Under the pieces are notes generated by a model that saw only the letters and a list, made by a program, of their open reading frames with translations, did no database searches and was not told the origin of the DNA. From Alphaproteobacteria bacterium (GTDB lineage Bacteria > Pseudomonadota > Alphaproteobacteria > GCA-016699305): a stretch of 64,000 bases of DNA. The position numbers and the translations under genes were made by a program. The stretch lies in assembly GCA_016699305.1 (NCBI GenBank), contig CP064970.1, positions 620,001-684,000 on the forward strand, written 5' to 3'. Below, in pieces: positions 27,113 through 35,637 of this stretch (the stretch's first letter is position 1; each line of letters begins with the position of its first letter).

Positions 27113-27796
27113 TTAGGCGAACTGGCCGCACAAGTCCAGAGGCTCGTTGCCGCCGTTATTTACCACGTTGCGGGGGCGGGATATGTCGGGCGGGCGCATA
27201 TACACAGGTAAAGGTTTGGCCGCAGCATCCTCCGGATCTGCCATATCCCAGGCCAAACGCGCGGCGGCGACCACGATCGGCTCGGAAGGCGCGGGACAAA
27301 GGCGCTCGTCAACCAGGCCTGTCAAACGCTCACTGGCATCTCCTGCCACACGATGCGCAGTGCCTTGAAGGCGCAAGACAAGCTCTTCGGGCGCGGACAG
27401 GAACGGTTCATCCTGATGATTTATCTGAACAAAAAGCTCATCCCGGCGGGAATCAAGAACCACGACCAAGGACGGAACATCCGGCAAGGCCGCGCGCCAA
27501 GCCGCGAAACTGCAAATACCCAGAACAGGGCAGCCAAAGGGCAAGGCCAAACCACGCGCCAGGGCGATCCCCACGCGCAACCCCGTAAAGCTGCCCGGCC
27601 CCACGGTGACGGCCACGCGCCCGATATCGGCCATCGACAAGCCCTGCTGGGCCAATAAATCGGCCACCATAGGCACCAGGATGCGGGCTTGATCGTGCCG
27701 GGCTTCCCGCACGCATGCCGACACTTGCCCCGGCGATCGCATCACCGCCACGCCACAAGTCGCACCCGCGCTATCCACAGCCAAAAGAGGTCTCAT
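27113..27796 (-). CDS. tsaB: tRNA threonylcarbamoyladenosine biosynthesis protein TsaB
   Basis: 227 aa from the Met at 27796 (MRPLLAVDSAGATCGVAV); a longer in-frame start at 27832 adds 12 unlikely residues. ASKHA ATPase fold. TsaB partners TsaD in making t6A37 of tRNA. Motifs: LAVDSAGATCGVAV, VAVTVGPGSFTGLRVGIALARGLA near 65-90, and VLDSRRDELFVQI near 120. tsaB precedes acpP by 145 bp on the same strand. Confidence 0.92.
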   Translation of the reverse strand: MRPLLAVDSAGATCGVAVMRSPGQVSACVREARHDQARILVPMVADLLAQQGLSMADIGRVAVTVGPGSFTGLRVGIALARGLALPFGCPVLGICSFAAWRAALPDVPSLVVVLDSRRDELFVQINHQDEPFLSAPEELVLRLQGTAHRVAGDASERLTGLVDERLCPAPSEPIVVAAARLAWDMADPEDAAAKPLPVYMRPPDISRPRNVVNNGGNEPLDLCGQFA

Positions 27797-27927
27797 GCCC
27801 CGCAGACAAGCAAGTCCATACCGTTCACGCAAGCTTTTCGTAAAATGATCGGTTTAGATTGACGAAAGATTGCCGCGCACATAGCCTTATGAATCACGGC
27901 ACAAACCCTGATCAAGGAGTTCGGCGC

Positions 27928-28491
27928 ATGGATATTTCCGTCATTCTGTTGGGCGTCGTTGTCGCCATTCTTCTGATCGGCGTGGTGATCTATAATCGCC
28001 TTGTCGCGCTGCGCCAGAACACGCGCAACGCCTTGGCCGATATCGACGTGCAGCTTAAGCTGCGTTTGGACCTGGTGCCCAATCTGGTGGAAACGGTCAA
28101 AGGCTATGCCGCGCATGAAAGCGACGTGCTGGGCAAAGTGACCGAGGCGCGCGCCAGCGCGATGCGCGGCGGCAGTCTGGCCGAGCGGACCACGGCGGAG
28201 AACGCCTTGTCCGGCGCGCTGATGAATCTGATGGCCGTGGCCGAGAATTATCCGCAATTGCGCGCGAACGAGAATTTCATGTCCTTGCAAACCGAGCTGG
28301 CCGATATCGAAAACAAGATCGCGGCGGCAAGGCGCTTCTACAACGGCGCAGTGAACGAATACAATACAGGGATCGAGCAATTCCCCGCCGTCTTGTTGGC
28401 GCATAAATTCGGCTTTGACGCCACCACCATGTGGGAAGTGCCCGAAGGCGAAAAGCAAGCCGTGCAGCAAGCGCCCAAAGTCTCCTTCTAG
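27928..28491 (+). CDS. LemA family protein
   Basis: 187 aa from ATG 27928 (AAGGAG 8 nt upstream). One N-terminal membrane helix (VILLGVVVAILLIGVVIY) followed by a helical bundle with the family block DIDVQLKLRLDLVPNLVETVKGYA. htpX-family gene follows after 12 bp, the usual lemA-protease pair. Function is not established; it likely sits at the membrane with the protease. Confidence 0.88.
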   Translation: MDISVILLGVVVAILLIGVVIYNRLVALRQNTRNALADIDVQLKLRLDLVPNLVETVKGYAAHESDVLGKVTEARASAMRGGSLAERTTAENALSGALMNLMAVAENYPQLRANENFMSLQTELADIENKIAAARRFYNGAVNEYNTGIEQFPAVLLAHKFGFDATTMWEVPEGEKQAVQQAPKVSF

Positions 28492-28503
28492 GATCCGTGG
28501 CCC

Positions 28504-29646
28504 ATGGCCCTTGGCTCTTCCGGTCTTGCCACTTGGCAGTGGAATAATAATTTTAAATCTGTCCTGCTGTTGGCGCTGTTGCCGGTGATCTTGGTGGGCG
28601 TCGTGTGGGTGGGCAGCCTTGCCGTCGGACTGACCATGCAGGCAGAGAACGGTCAAGAAACCCCCATACGTCCCGGTGTTTACCGTTACAGCCCAGCTTC
28701 ACCAAGCATAGCGCGACAGATGGCCCCGACATGGAGCCAGCAAGCCAATGTCTCGGATCCCATGGAATTCGCGGCGCATACCACGACTATCCTGCTGCCT
28801 TGGGTGTTGGGCGCGGCGGGGATATGGATGTTGATCGGATTTCTTTTCCACCAATTCCTGATTGATAGGGCATCGGGCGCGCGCCCCTTACAACGACGGG
28901 ACGCGCCGGAACTATACAATCTTCTCGAAAATCTGTGCATCTCATGCGGCCAGAAGATGCCCGTTTTGCATCTGATCGACACGCCGCAGATGAACGCCTT
29001 CGCCAGCGGACTTTCCGATTCCTCCTATACCGTCACCGTCACCCGTGGCCTGGTTGAAAGCTTGGACGCCAAAGAAATGGAAGCCGTCTTGGCGCATGAG
29101 CTGAGCCATATCCGCCACCGAGATGTGCGCCTTTTGGTCATTTGCGTGGTGTTCAGCGGCTTGCTGGCCCTGGCCGGGCGCGTGGCCTGGGAGAGCATGC
29201 GCACCTCGTCTTGGAGCAGCGGCAGCCGCCGCGATGGACGCGGCACGGTGGTGTTGATGTTGATGATGGCTTTGGTCATCGGCCTTGGATATATGATGGC
29301 CAATCTGGTGCGTTTTGCCCTTTCGCGGCGGCGCGAATTCATGGCCGATGCCGGGGCCGTTGCGCTGACCAAGAATCCGGACGCCTTGGCCAGCGCCTTG
29401 ATACGGATATCCTCTCGCGCCGAATTGCCCGGCGTGCCGGCAGGCGTCATGGATATGTGTATCGAGAATCCTGCCAGTCAATTCTTTGGCCTCTTTTCCA
29501 CGCATCCTTCCATTCCCGACCGGATCGCCGCTTTGCGTATGCTGGGAGCCTCGATCGTTCCGCCATCAAATCGCATTACACCGGAACAAGCGCCCCCCAC
29601 AGCACAAAAACGCGGTCCTTGGTCCAGACGCGGCCCTTGGGGTTGA
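28504..29646 (+). CDS. M48-family membrane zinc metalloprotease (HtpX-like)
   Basis: 380 aa. Two N-terminal membrane segments (about 20-45 and 95-120), the zinc motif HELSHIRHRD (about 197-206), two further helices (about 210-225, 250-275), and the third ligand Glu in RRREFMADAGAVALT. The C-terminal catalytic end reads FFGLFSTHPSIPDRIAALR, as in HtpX. Degrades damaged membrane proteins. Coupled to the upstream lemA gene. No heat-shock promoter is evident. Confidence 0.88.
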   Translation: MALGSSGLATWQWNNNFKSVLLLALLPVILVGVVWVGSLAVGLTMQAENGQETPIRPGVYRYSPASPSIARQMAPTWSQQANVSDPMEFAAHTTTILLPWVLGAAGIWMLIGFLFHQFLIDRASGARPLQRRDAPELYNLLENLCISCGQKMPVLHLIDTPQMNAFASGLSDSSYTVTVTRGLVESLDAKEMEAVLAHELSHIRHRDVRLLVICVVFSGLLALAGRVAWESMRTSSWSSGSRRDGRGTVVLMLMMALVIGLGYMMANLVRFALSRRREFMADAGAVALTKNPDALASALIRISSRAELPGVPAGVMDMCIENPASQFFGLFSTHPSIPDRIAALRMLGASIVPPSNRITPEQAPPTAQKRGPWSRRGPWG

Positions 29647-29730
29647 CCCAAAAAACCGCGAATGCATGCCCGAATAGGACGCTTCGTAAAGGTTTAGTAA
29701 GACTCTCAGGCTTTAATACGCAGCGCATGC

Positions 29731-29759
29731 TTGACAAGCAGAATGACCCGGGTTACATT
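29731..29759 (+). promoter_or_regulatory. Sigma-70-type promoter of the phasin gene
   Basis: TTGACA (29731-29736), 17-bp spacer, TACATT (29754-29759): a near-consensus promoter about 75 bp before the phasin start. Confidence 0.75.
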
Positions 29760-29765
29760 CGGTCA

Positions 29766-29780
29766 TGCTGCAGTGCAGCA
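29766..29780 (+). promoter_or_regulatory. PhaR-like operator overlapping the phasin transcription start
   Basis: Perfect 15-bp palindrome TGCTGCAGTGCAGCA, containing CTGC-N3-GCAG. That is the site type reported for the PHA-granule regulator PhaR in Paracoccus and Rhodobacter. Placed 7-20 bp after the -10 box, so repression by PhaR when PHA is absent is likely. Confidence 0.65.
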
Positions 29781-29833
29781 AAGCGATCACCGACACCCCC
29801 GTCGTCCCCTAGCGTCATCACATGGAGGTTCCT

Positions 29834-30370
29834 ATGGTAGCTCGTACCCGCAAGTCCCCCGCCAAGAAGGCCCGTGCCTCGGCCACCATCATCCCGGCCA
29901 ATTTCGGCGGCAAGGTCGCCATCGAGAAAATGCAAAAGGCCGCATCCGAGCAGGTCGAATCGACCCTGGCCGGCGCCACCAAGCAGATTGAGCAGGCTTC
30001 GGCGCAGATGCGCAAAGCCACGGATGAATTCACCTGCGTGGGCCGCGAAAACATCAACGCCGCCATCGCCAGCAGCAACACCATGGCCAAGGGCTATGAA
30101 GAGATCGCCAAGATCTGGATGGAATCGACCCAGAGCTTGATCGAATCCGTTCTGTCCACCAGCAAGGCCGTGTTGGCTGCCAAGACGATGCGCGATGTCG
30201 TCGAGCTGCAAAGCGACCTGCTCAAGGGCGTGTTCGACTCGGCAGTGGCCGACAGCACCAAGATCTCCGAGATCTCGGCCCGCATGAGCAGCAAGGCGGT
30301 CGAACCGATCAGCCGCCGCATGAATGCCACGGTCGAGAAGCTGTCTTCACACATGAAGAAAGCTTCCTAA
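29834..30370 (+). CDS. Phasin family protein (PHA granule-associated)
   Basis: 178 aa from ATG 29834, which has GGAGG 5-6 nt upstream; an in-frame ATG at 29822 adds four residues. Lys/Arg/Ala-rich N-terminus, then a long amphipathic helical phasin domain (about 40-170: AKIWMESTQSLIESVL, RDVVELQSDLLKGVFDSAVADSTK). Coats polyhydroxyalkanoate granules. PhaR-like site and promoter upstream; terminator downstream. Confidence 0.85.
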   Translation: MVARTRKSPAKKARASATIIPANFGGKVAIEKMQKAASEQVESTLAGATKQIEQASAQMRKATDEFTCVGRENINAAIASSNTMAKGYEEIAKIWMESTQSLIESVLSTSKAVLAAKTMRDVVELQSDLLKGVFDSAVADSTKISEISARMSSKAVEPISRRMNATVEKLSSHMKKAS

Positions 30371-30431
30371 TATCTTGTAGATATTAGCTAAAAAGATAGC
30401 GCCGCCGGGTCACCCCGACGGCGCTTTTCTT
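30368..30431 (+). terminator. Tandem hairpins terminating the phasin gene (and typA on the other strand)
   Basis: First an inverted repeat CTAATATCT/AGATATTAG around TGT (30368-30388), then a GC-rich stem GCGCCGCCGGG / CCGACGGCGC (about 30399-30424) followed by TTTTCTTTT, a rho-independent terminator shape. The phasin and typA genes converge here. Confidence 0.85.
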
Positions 30432-30454
30432 TTGTCTAGCAGGATAGAACCGCC

Positions 30455-32278
30455 TTAACCCTCGATCATCTTTGCATGACGCTTGCGTTCATTGGGATCC
30501 AAATAACGCTTACGCAGGCGGATTGACGTGGGGGTCACCTCGACCAATTCATCATCGGCGATCCAGGCGACGGCCTTTTCCAAGCTCATCACGATGGGCG
30601 GGGTTAGGCGCACGGCCTCGTCCTTGCCGGCGGCGCGGATATTGGTCAGCTGCTTACCCTTGGTCACATTGATTTCCAGGTCGTTGCCACGGGTATGCTC
30701 ACCCACCACCATGCCACGAAAGACGCGGGTGCCGGGGGTGATCATCATCGGACCGCGCTCTTCCAGCTTCCACAAGGCATAGGCTGCCGCCTCGCCGTCC
30801 TCGCTGCTGACCAACGCCCCCGTGCGCCGAGCCGAGATCACGCCGCGATACGGCGCGTAATCATGAAATAAACGATTCATGATGCCGGTGCCGCGCGTAT
30901 CGGTCAGGAATTCGCCGTGATAGCCGATCAGGCCGCGAGTCGGGACCAAGAACACCAAGCGTTGCTTACCGCCGCCCGAGGGGCGCATATCGGTCATCTC
31001 GCCTTTGCGCTCGTTCAGCTTATTGACCACGATGCCCGAATAAGCCTCATCCACATCGATGATTACTTCCTCAATCGGCTCCAGCCTTTGGCCGCCGATG
31101 GGATCGTCGCGGAACAAGACGCGCGGACGACTGATGGACAGCTCAAAGCCCTCGCGTCGCATCGTCTCGATCAAGATGCCCAGCTGCAATTCGCCGCGTC
31201 CTGCGACCTCGAAGGATTCTTTTTGCTCGGACTGGGTGACACGGATGGCCACATTACCTTCGGCCTCGCGCATCAGGCGGTCGCCGATCACGCGACTGGT
31301 GACCTTGCTGCCCTCTTGTCCGGCCAGCGGGGAATCGTTGACGGAAAAGGTCATGGCCAAAGTAGGCGGATCAATGGCCTGGGCGTGCAAAGCCTCTGTC
31401 ACTTCCATGGCGCATAAAGTATCGGCCACGGTGGCGCGGGAAAGTCCGGCAATCGCCACGATATCGCCCGTCTCGGCCTGATCGACCGCGATGCGCTCTA
31501 GCCCTCTAAAGGCCAGAACCTTGGTGGCGCGTCCCTGCTCGATCACGCCGCCATCTCGCGCCAAAGCCTTGATGTTCATATTGGTCTGCAAGCGACCAGC
31601 CTGGATACGACCGGTCAGGATGCGGCCCAGATACGGGTCGGAGTCCAAAATCGTCACCAGCAGACGGAAGTGGTCCTCGGGCGAACCAACGCCCGGCGGC
31701 GGCACATGATTAAAGATCAACTCAAACAGCGGGGTCAGGCTTTCGCGCGGCCCTTCCGGCTTATCGGCAGCCCAACCGTCGCGGCCCGAGGCGAACAACG
31801 TGGGGAAGTCCAATTGGTCTTCGCTGGCGTCCAAGGTGGCGAACAGATCGAAAACCTCGTCATGCACCTGATGCGGCCGCGCGTCGGGACGGTCCACTTT
31901 ATTGATAATCACAATCGGACGCAGTCCCAAGGCCAAGGCCTTGGCGGTCACGAATTTCGTCTGCGGCAGCGGCCCTTCGGCGGCATCCACCAACAGCACC
32001 ACGCCATCGACCATCGACAAGATACGCTCGACCTCGCCGCCGAAATCGGCGTGGCCGGGTGTGTCCACGATGTTCAGTCGTTTATCTTGCCAGCTTAGAG
32101 AGGTCACCTTGGACAAGATCGTGATGCCGCGCTCGCGTTCCAGATCATTACGATCCATGGCGCGCTCGGCAACCCGTTGGTTGTCTCGAAAAGTGCCGCT
32201 TTGGCGCAGCAGGGCATCCACCAAGGTCGTTTTGCCGTGGTCAACGTGGGCGATAATCGCAATGTTACGCAGATTCAT
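30455..32278 (-). CDS. typA: GTP-binding translation factor TypA/BipA
   Basis: 607 aa from ATG 32278 (MNLRNIAIIAHVDHGKTT). EF-G-like GTPase: P-loop AHVDHGKTTLVDALL, switch II DTPGHADFGGEVERI, NKVD (G4). Then elongation-factor domains and the conserved C-terminal region (TRGLIGYHGEFLTDTRGTG and KRHAKM). Binds 70S ribosomes and helps 50S assembly and stress response. The frame extends 19 codons further up but that is not family sequence. Confidence 0.95.
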   Translation of the reverse strand: MNLRNIAIIAHVDHGKTTLVDALLRQSGTFRDNQRVAERAMDRNDLERERGITILSKVTSLSWQDKRLNIVDTPGHADFGGEVERILSMVDGVVLLVDAAEGPLPQTKFVTAKALALGLRPIVIINKVDRPDARPHQVHDEVFDLFATLDASEDQLDFPTLFASGRDGWAADKPEGPRESLTPLFELIFNHVPPPGVGSPEDHFRLLVTILDSDPYLGRILTGRIQAGRLQTNMNIKALARDGGVIEQGRATKVLAFRGLERIAVDQAETGDIVAIAGLSRATVADTLCAMEVTEALHAQAIDPPTLAMTFSVNDSPLAGQEGSKVTSRVIGDRLMREAEGNVAIRVTQSEQKESFEVAGRGELQLGILIETMRREGFELSISRPRVLFRDDPIGGQRLEPIEEVIIDVDEAYSGIVVNKLNERKGEMTDMRPSGGGKQRLVFLVPTRGLIGYHGEFLTDTRGTGIMNRLFHDYAPYRGVISARRTGALVSSEDGEAAAYALWKLEERGPMMITPGTRVFRGMVVGEHTRGNDLEINVTKGKQLTNIRAAGKDEAVRLTPPIVMSLEKAVAWIADDELVEVTPTSIRLRKRYLDPNERKRHAKMIEG

Positions 32279-32466
32279 GGGGTTCCGTAAGCTGCCTGGT
32301 TGTGAGCGGAAGGGTGCCTGACCACCCCCTTGCAAAGAAGGCTTGGCAGAACAGGCGGATCAGTCTAGCATAAGGATGCGTTTTCGCACGAGATATGATT
32401 GACCTTGCGTCAAGCGCCCCCCACGAGAGTGTGAACCATCCGAATTGACCATCCCAGAGAGGTCCC

Positions 32467-33237
32467 ATGCAACCGACACGCCGCCCCTATAACAGCCAAA
32501 ATAACCGCCCCCGCAACAACGGGCCGAGCGGTGGGTCGAGCTATGGCAACAACACCGGCGGCGGTTATGGCGGCGGTGGTTACGGTGGGGGCGGCGGTGG
32601 CTATGGCGGTGGACGTGGTGGCAGCGGAGGGAGCAGCGGCGGCGGAAGCGGCAATGGAAGCGGACGCGGCGGCGTGCCCTTGCGGCATCAGACCTTTGAC
32701 AGCAACGGGCCGGATGTGCGCGTACGCGGCAACGCCTTTCAGATTTACGAGAAATATCAGGGGCTGGCGCGCGACGCCACGGCCTCGGGCGACCGCATTG
32801 CCGCCGAGAGCTATCTGCAACATGCCGAGCACTACTACCGCATCATGGAGGCCATTAACGAGGCCGAGCAGCAGCGGCAGCCACCACAACAGCCACAACA
32901 GCCGCAGCAGCCTCAAATGCCGCCTCAGGCACAACAAGTTCAGCCGCAACAGCAGCCAATTCAACAACCTCAGCCGCAGCTTCAACAACCTCAGCCGCAG
33001 CTTCAACAGCCGCAGCCGCAGCGACTTCCGGCGGCCATACCCGCTGCCTCTCCCCTGCCCGAGGTCATAGAGCAGCCCTCTATGATGACCACCGGAGATA
33101 CCAAGATCACGGCAGAAGCGGCGGCAGAAGCGGCCTTACCGACTGTAGGCATGTCCACCCTGGAAGAACCGGTGACCGTCACGGTCACGCGGCCCAGGGC
33201 CAAGGCCAAGCCTGCCCCCGAAGAAACCCAGTCGTAA
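32467..33237 (+). CDS. DUF4167 domain protein with Gly- and Gln-rich regions
   Basis: 256 aa. Order: Arg/Asn start (RRPYNSQNNRPRNNG), a Gly/Tyr-rich low-complexity region (about 20-68), the conserved DUF4167 block NGPDVRVRGNAFQIYEKYQ with ARDATASGDRIAAESYLQHAEHYYRIM (about 80-130), then Gln/Pro repeats (about 137-185) and an acidic/basic tail. The architecture resembles RNA-binding condensate-type proteins; the exact job is unknown. It is an alphaproteobacterial marker family. Confidence 0.85.
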   Translation: MQPTRRPYNSQNNRPRNNGPSGGSSYGNNTGGGYGGGGYGGGGGGYGGGRGGSGGSSGGGSGNGSGRGGVPLRHQTFDSNGPDVRVRGNAFQIYEKYQGLARDATASGDRIAAESYLQHAEHYYRIMEAINEAEQQRQPPQQPQQPQQPQMPPQAQQVQPQQQPIQQPQPQLQQPQPQLQQPQPQRLPAAIPAASPLPEVIEQPSMMTTGDTKITAEAAAEAALPTVGMSTLEEPVTVTVTRPRAKAKPAPEETQS

Positions 33238-33264
33238 ACCTATCCTGAAAGGTGCACCCTAACC

Positions 33265-33993
33265 GTGCCTCCCAAGAAATCGGTCACAGGAAAGAAGCCA
33301 GCTTCTTCCGCCGCCAAGGCCCCGCAATCCGCTTCCGTCAAACGCGTGGCTTCCTCTGCCAAAGCAACGCCTAAGAAGACGGGGACTAAGATAGCGACGA
33401 GCAAAAAGTCGGCACCTGTTAAGAAAGCCACACCGATAAAAAAAGCCGTTCGGACTCCGACCAAGGCATCGACCGGCGGCGCTAAAAAAACCGCCCCCGC
33501 CGTGAAGACCAAGGCCGTGACAGTGACGGCCAAAAAGGCCGTTCCCAGCAAAGTGACGATGGCCACGGCAGCGATCAAGAAACCTGCGGTCAAAAAGCCT
33601 CCCGCCCCTAAGAAGGCACCGGCCAAGAAAAAAACCGTCGTGTCTGCATCCGCCAAGTCGCTGGGATTTGCCCAAAAGCTACGCGATATCGCCATGCTGA
33701 CGCTGAATGAGCATCAAGCCGAAGAAGTCCTGGTCACCGATCTTGCCGGACGCAGCCCCTTGATGGATTACATCATCTTAGCCTCTGGCCGCTCGGCGCG
33801 GCATGTGGCGGCCTTGGCCGGCCATTTGGGCCGCGCCCTCAGCAAAGCCGGTGCCAAGCGCATCCGCATCGAAGGCCTGCCCCAAGCCGACTGGGCCTTG
33901 ATCGACGCCGGTGACATCATCATCCACGTCTTCCGCCCCGATGTGCGGCGCTTTTATGGGCTGGATGAGTTTCTGAAAGAGCCTGTGGCCTAA
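33265..33993 (+). CDS. rsfS: Ribosome silencing factor RsfS with a long Lys/Ala-rich N-terminus
   Basis: 242 aa, GTG start (33265) with a weak upstream AAGG. Residues about 131-242 are the RsfS domain (LTLNEHQAEEVLVTDLAGRSP, LMDYIILASGRSARHVAALAG, EGLPQADWALIDAGDIIIHVF) that binds L14 and blocks subunit joining. Ordinary RsfS is about 105-130 aa. The first about 130 residues are almost only Lys, Ala, Pro, Thr and Val, resembling histone H1/AlgP-type tails. I see no stop or start between the parts, so a single chain is expected unless a downstream start is used. Confidence 0.88.
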   Translation: MPPKKSVTGKKPASSAAKAPQSASVKRVASSAKATPKKTGTKIATSKKSAPVKKATPIKKAVRTPTKASTGGAKKTAPAVKTKAVTVTAKKAVPSKVTMATAAIKKPAVKKPPAPKKAPAKKKTVVSASAKSLGFAQKLRDIAMLTLNEHQAEEVLVTDLAGRSPLMDYIILASGRSARHVAALAGHLGRALSKAGAKRIRIEGLPQADWALIDAGDIIIHVFRPDVRRFYGLDEFLKEPVA

Positions 33994-34071
33994 GCACTGT
34001 TCACTAAGCTTGGAATACCCGGCTGTTGCTAGGCTAGGGCAGCGATATTCTGAATCAACGCCTCTCACGCT

Positions 34072-34142
34072 GACGCTGAATTGCAGACTCATTTCTGAAC
34101 CCCGGCGCCTTCGGCCAGGGCGGGAGTGACGCATGGGGAGAG
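34072..34142. repeat. Truncated copy of the dispersed ~250-bp repeat
   Basis: Contains the repeat's CGCCTTCGGCCAGG and GGGAGTGACGCATG blocks, without the first half of the hairpin. Adjacent to the nuoH tail copy. Confidence 0.6.
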
Positions 34143-34150
34143 CTGTTATC

Positions 34151-34206
34151 TACCCGTTCATCCCCGGCACCGGCAATTTATCGAAGACCAGTAGGAGGCC
34201 GAGGCT
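34151..34206. repeat. Partial copy of the nuoH 3' end
   Basis: About 43 of its first 45 bases equal 34563-34607 (the last coding bases of nuoH), reading TACCCGTTCATCCCCG then ACCGGCAATTTATCGAAG; identity falls off after. Lies 350 bp downstream of nuoH, with a small ORF between. Confidence 0.75.
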
Positions 34207-34208
34207 CT

Positions 34209-34307
34209 TTACCCCCATATGAGCCATCCTAGAATCAAACCCATGATTCCTCCGCTCAAGGCAACCACGCCATAGGCGATAATGTAAGCTGATTTCCCTT
34301 CGTCCAT
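34209..34307 (-). CDS. Possible 32-aa single-pass membrane peptide
   Basis: ATG 34307 to TAA 34209. One hydrophobic helix IIAYGVVALSGGIMGLILGW with SGGxxGLxxG packing spacing. GGGGGGTAGAA precedes the ATG and could be a ribosome site. It sits inside the segment between nuoH and its tail copy. The rest of 33994-34561 holds no other gene that I can support. Confidence 0.4.
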   Translation of the reverse strand: MDEGKSAYIIAYGVVALSGGIMGLILGWLIWG

Positions 34308-34561
34308 TTCTACCCCCCCTGGTGACTGGGGGTTAGAAAACCTGCTCATAGAGAGGTCGCGTTAGCCTTTAGCCCGAAGGCTTGGACATACGCCAACGCC
34401 CCCCAGCCATAGGCTGAGGGTGCATCACGGCCGCACAAGCCGCTATGAGCAGAGGTTTCTACGCCCCATAGACGACACAGGCCGCCCACACAGAGCAGGC
34501 TATATTGAAACGTGTGGTGCCTCAAGGCATCATTGCATGGTGACATCTGCCCTGCACCGAT

Positions 34562-35599
34562 TTACCCGTTCATCCCCGCCACCGGCAATTTATCGAAGAC
34601 CAGCAGAACGCCCGAGGTCAGGACCAGCCAGAATAGGGAAAAGGGCAAAAAGACCTTCCAGCCCAGGCGCATCAACTGGTCATAGCGAAAGCGCGGCAAG
34701 GTCGCCCTTACCCAGATAAAGACAAACAGCACAGCGGCGATCTTGCCCAGGAACCAAACGGGGCCGGGGATCCAGTTCAGCGGTTCGACATCCCATATCG
34801 GCAGCCAGCCGCCCAGGAACAGCAACGCGGCCATGGCGCTCATCAATATCATATTGGCGTATTCACCCAGGAAAAACAGGGCAAAGGCCATCGAGGAATA
34901 TTCGGTGTTAAATCCGCCTACCAGCTCGGACTCGCCTTCGGGCAGGTCAAAGGGGGCGCGGTTGGTTTCGGCCAAGGCCGAGATGAAAAACACGATGAAT
35001 AACGGAAAATGCGGCACGATGAACCACATATCGCTTTGCGCCTCGACGATGCGCGTCAGATTCAACGACCCCGAGGTCAACAGCACGCTGATAAACACCA
35101 GCCCAATCGACACCTCGTAAGAGATCATCTGCGCCGCCGAGCGCATGGCCCCCAGCAACGGATATTTCGAATTCGAAGCCCAGCCCGCGATGATGATGCA
35201 GTACACGCCCAGCGAAGACAGGGCGAACAGGTACAACAGGCCCAGATTGACATCGGCCAGCACCAAACGCTCGCCGAACGGCACCACCGCCCAAGCAGCC
35301 AAACTGAGGGTGAAGATAACGACCGGAGCCAGTAGGAAGAGGAACTTATCGGCACCCGCCGGAATGATAGTTTCCTTACCCATCAGCTTTAGCCCATCGG
35401 CCACTGGCTGCAACAGGCCAAAAGGTCCCACCACATTGGGACCTTTGCGTAACTGCATCGCGCCCAGCAAACGCCGCTCGGCATAGGTCAAATAGGCAAT
35501 CGCAGCCAGCAGCGGGACGATGATCATCCCTATGCGCGCCAGCAGCCACAGGGCATCGGGCACGAACGCCCATAGGTCTCGTAACCAGTATTCAGTCAT
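34562..35599 (-). CDS. nuoH: NADH-quinone oxidoreductase subunit H
   Basis: 345 aa, eight predicted membrane helices. Conserved quinone-site blocks: YLTYAERRLLGAMQLRKGPN near 38, GPFGLLQPVADGLKLMGKE near 58-76, EVSIGL near 165, AETNRAPFDLPEGESELVGGFNTEY near 210-235 (here GESELVGGF), and PRFRYDQLMRLGWK near the end. Intact. Unusually, no other nuo gene is adjacent: fliP lies 38 bp upstream and a partial nuoH tail lies downstream. It may be a displaced member of the nuo operon or an extra copy. Confidence 0.94.
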   Translation of the reverse strand: MTEYWLRDLWAFVPDALWLLARIGMIIVPLLAAIAYLTYAERRLLGAMQLRKGPNVVGPFGLLQPVADGLKLMGKETIIPAGADKFLFLLAPVVIFTLSLAAWAVVPFGERLVLADVNLGLLYLFALSSLGVYCIIIAGWASNSKYPLLGAMRSAAQMISYEVSIGLVFISVLLTSGSLNLTRIVEAQSDMWFIVPHFPLFIVFFISALAETNRAPFDLPEGESELVGGFNTEYSSMAFALFFLGEYANMILMSAMAALLFLGGWLPIWDVEPLNWIPGPVWFLGKIAAVLFVFIWVRATLPRFRYDQLMRLGWKVFLPFSLFWLVLTSGVLLVFDKLPVAGMNG

Positions 35600-35637
35600 G
35601 TCGGCTTGCTTAGCACGATTAGGCCGCGCGTGCCAAA

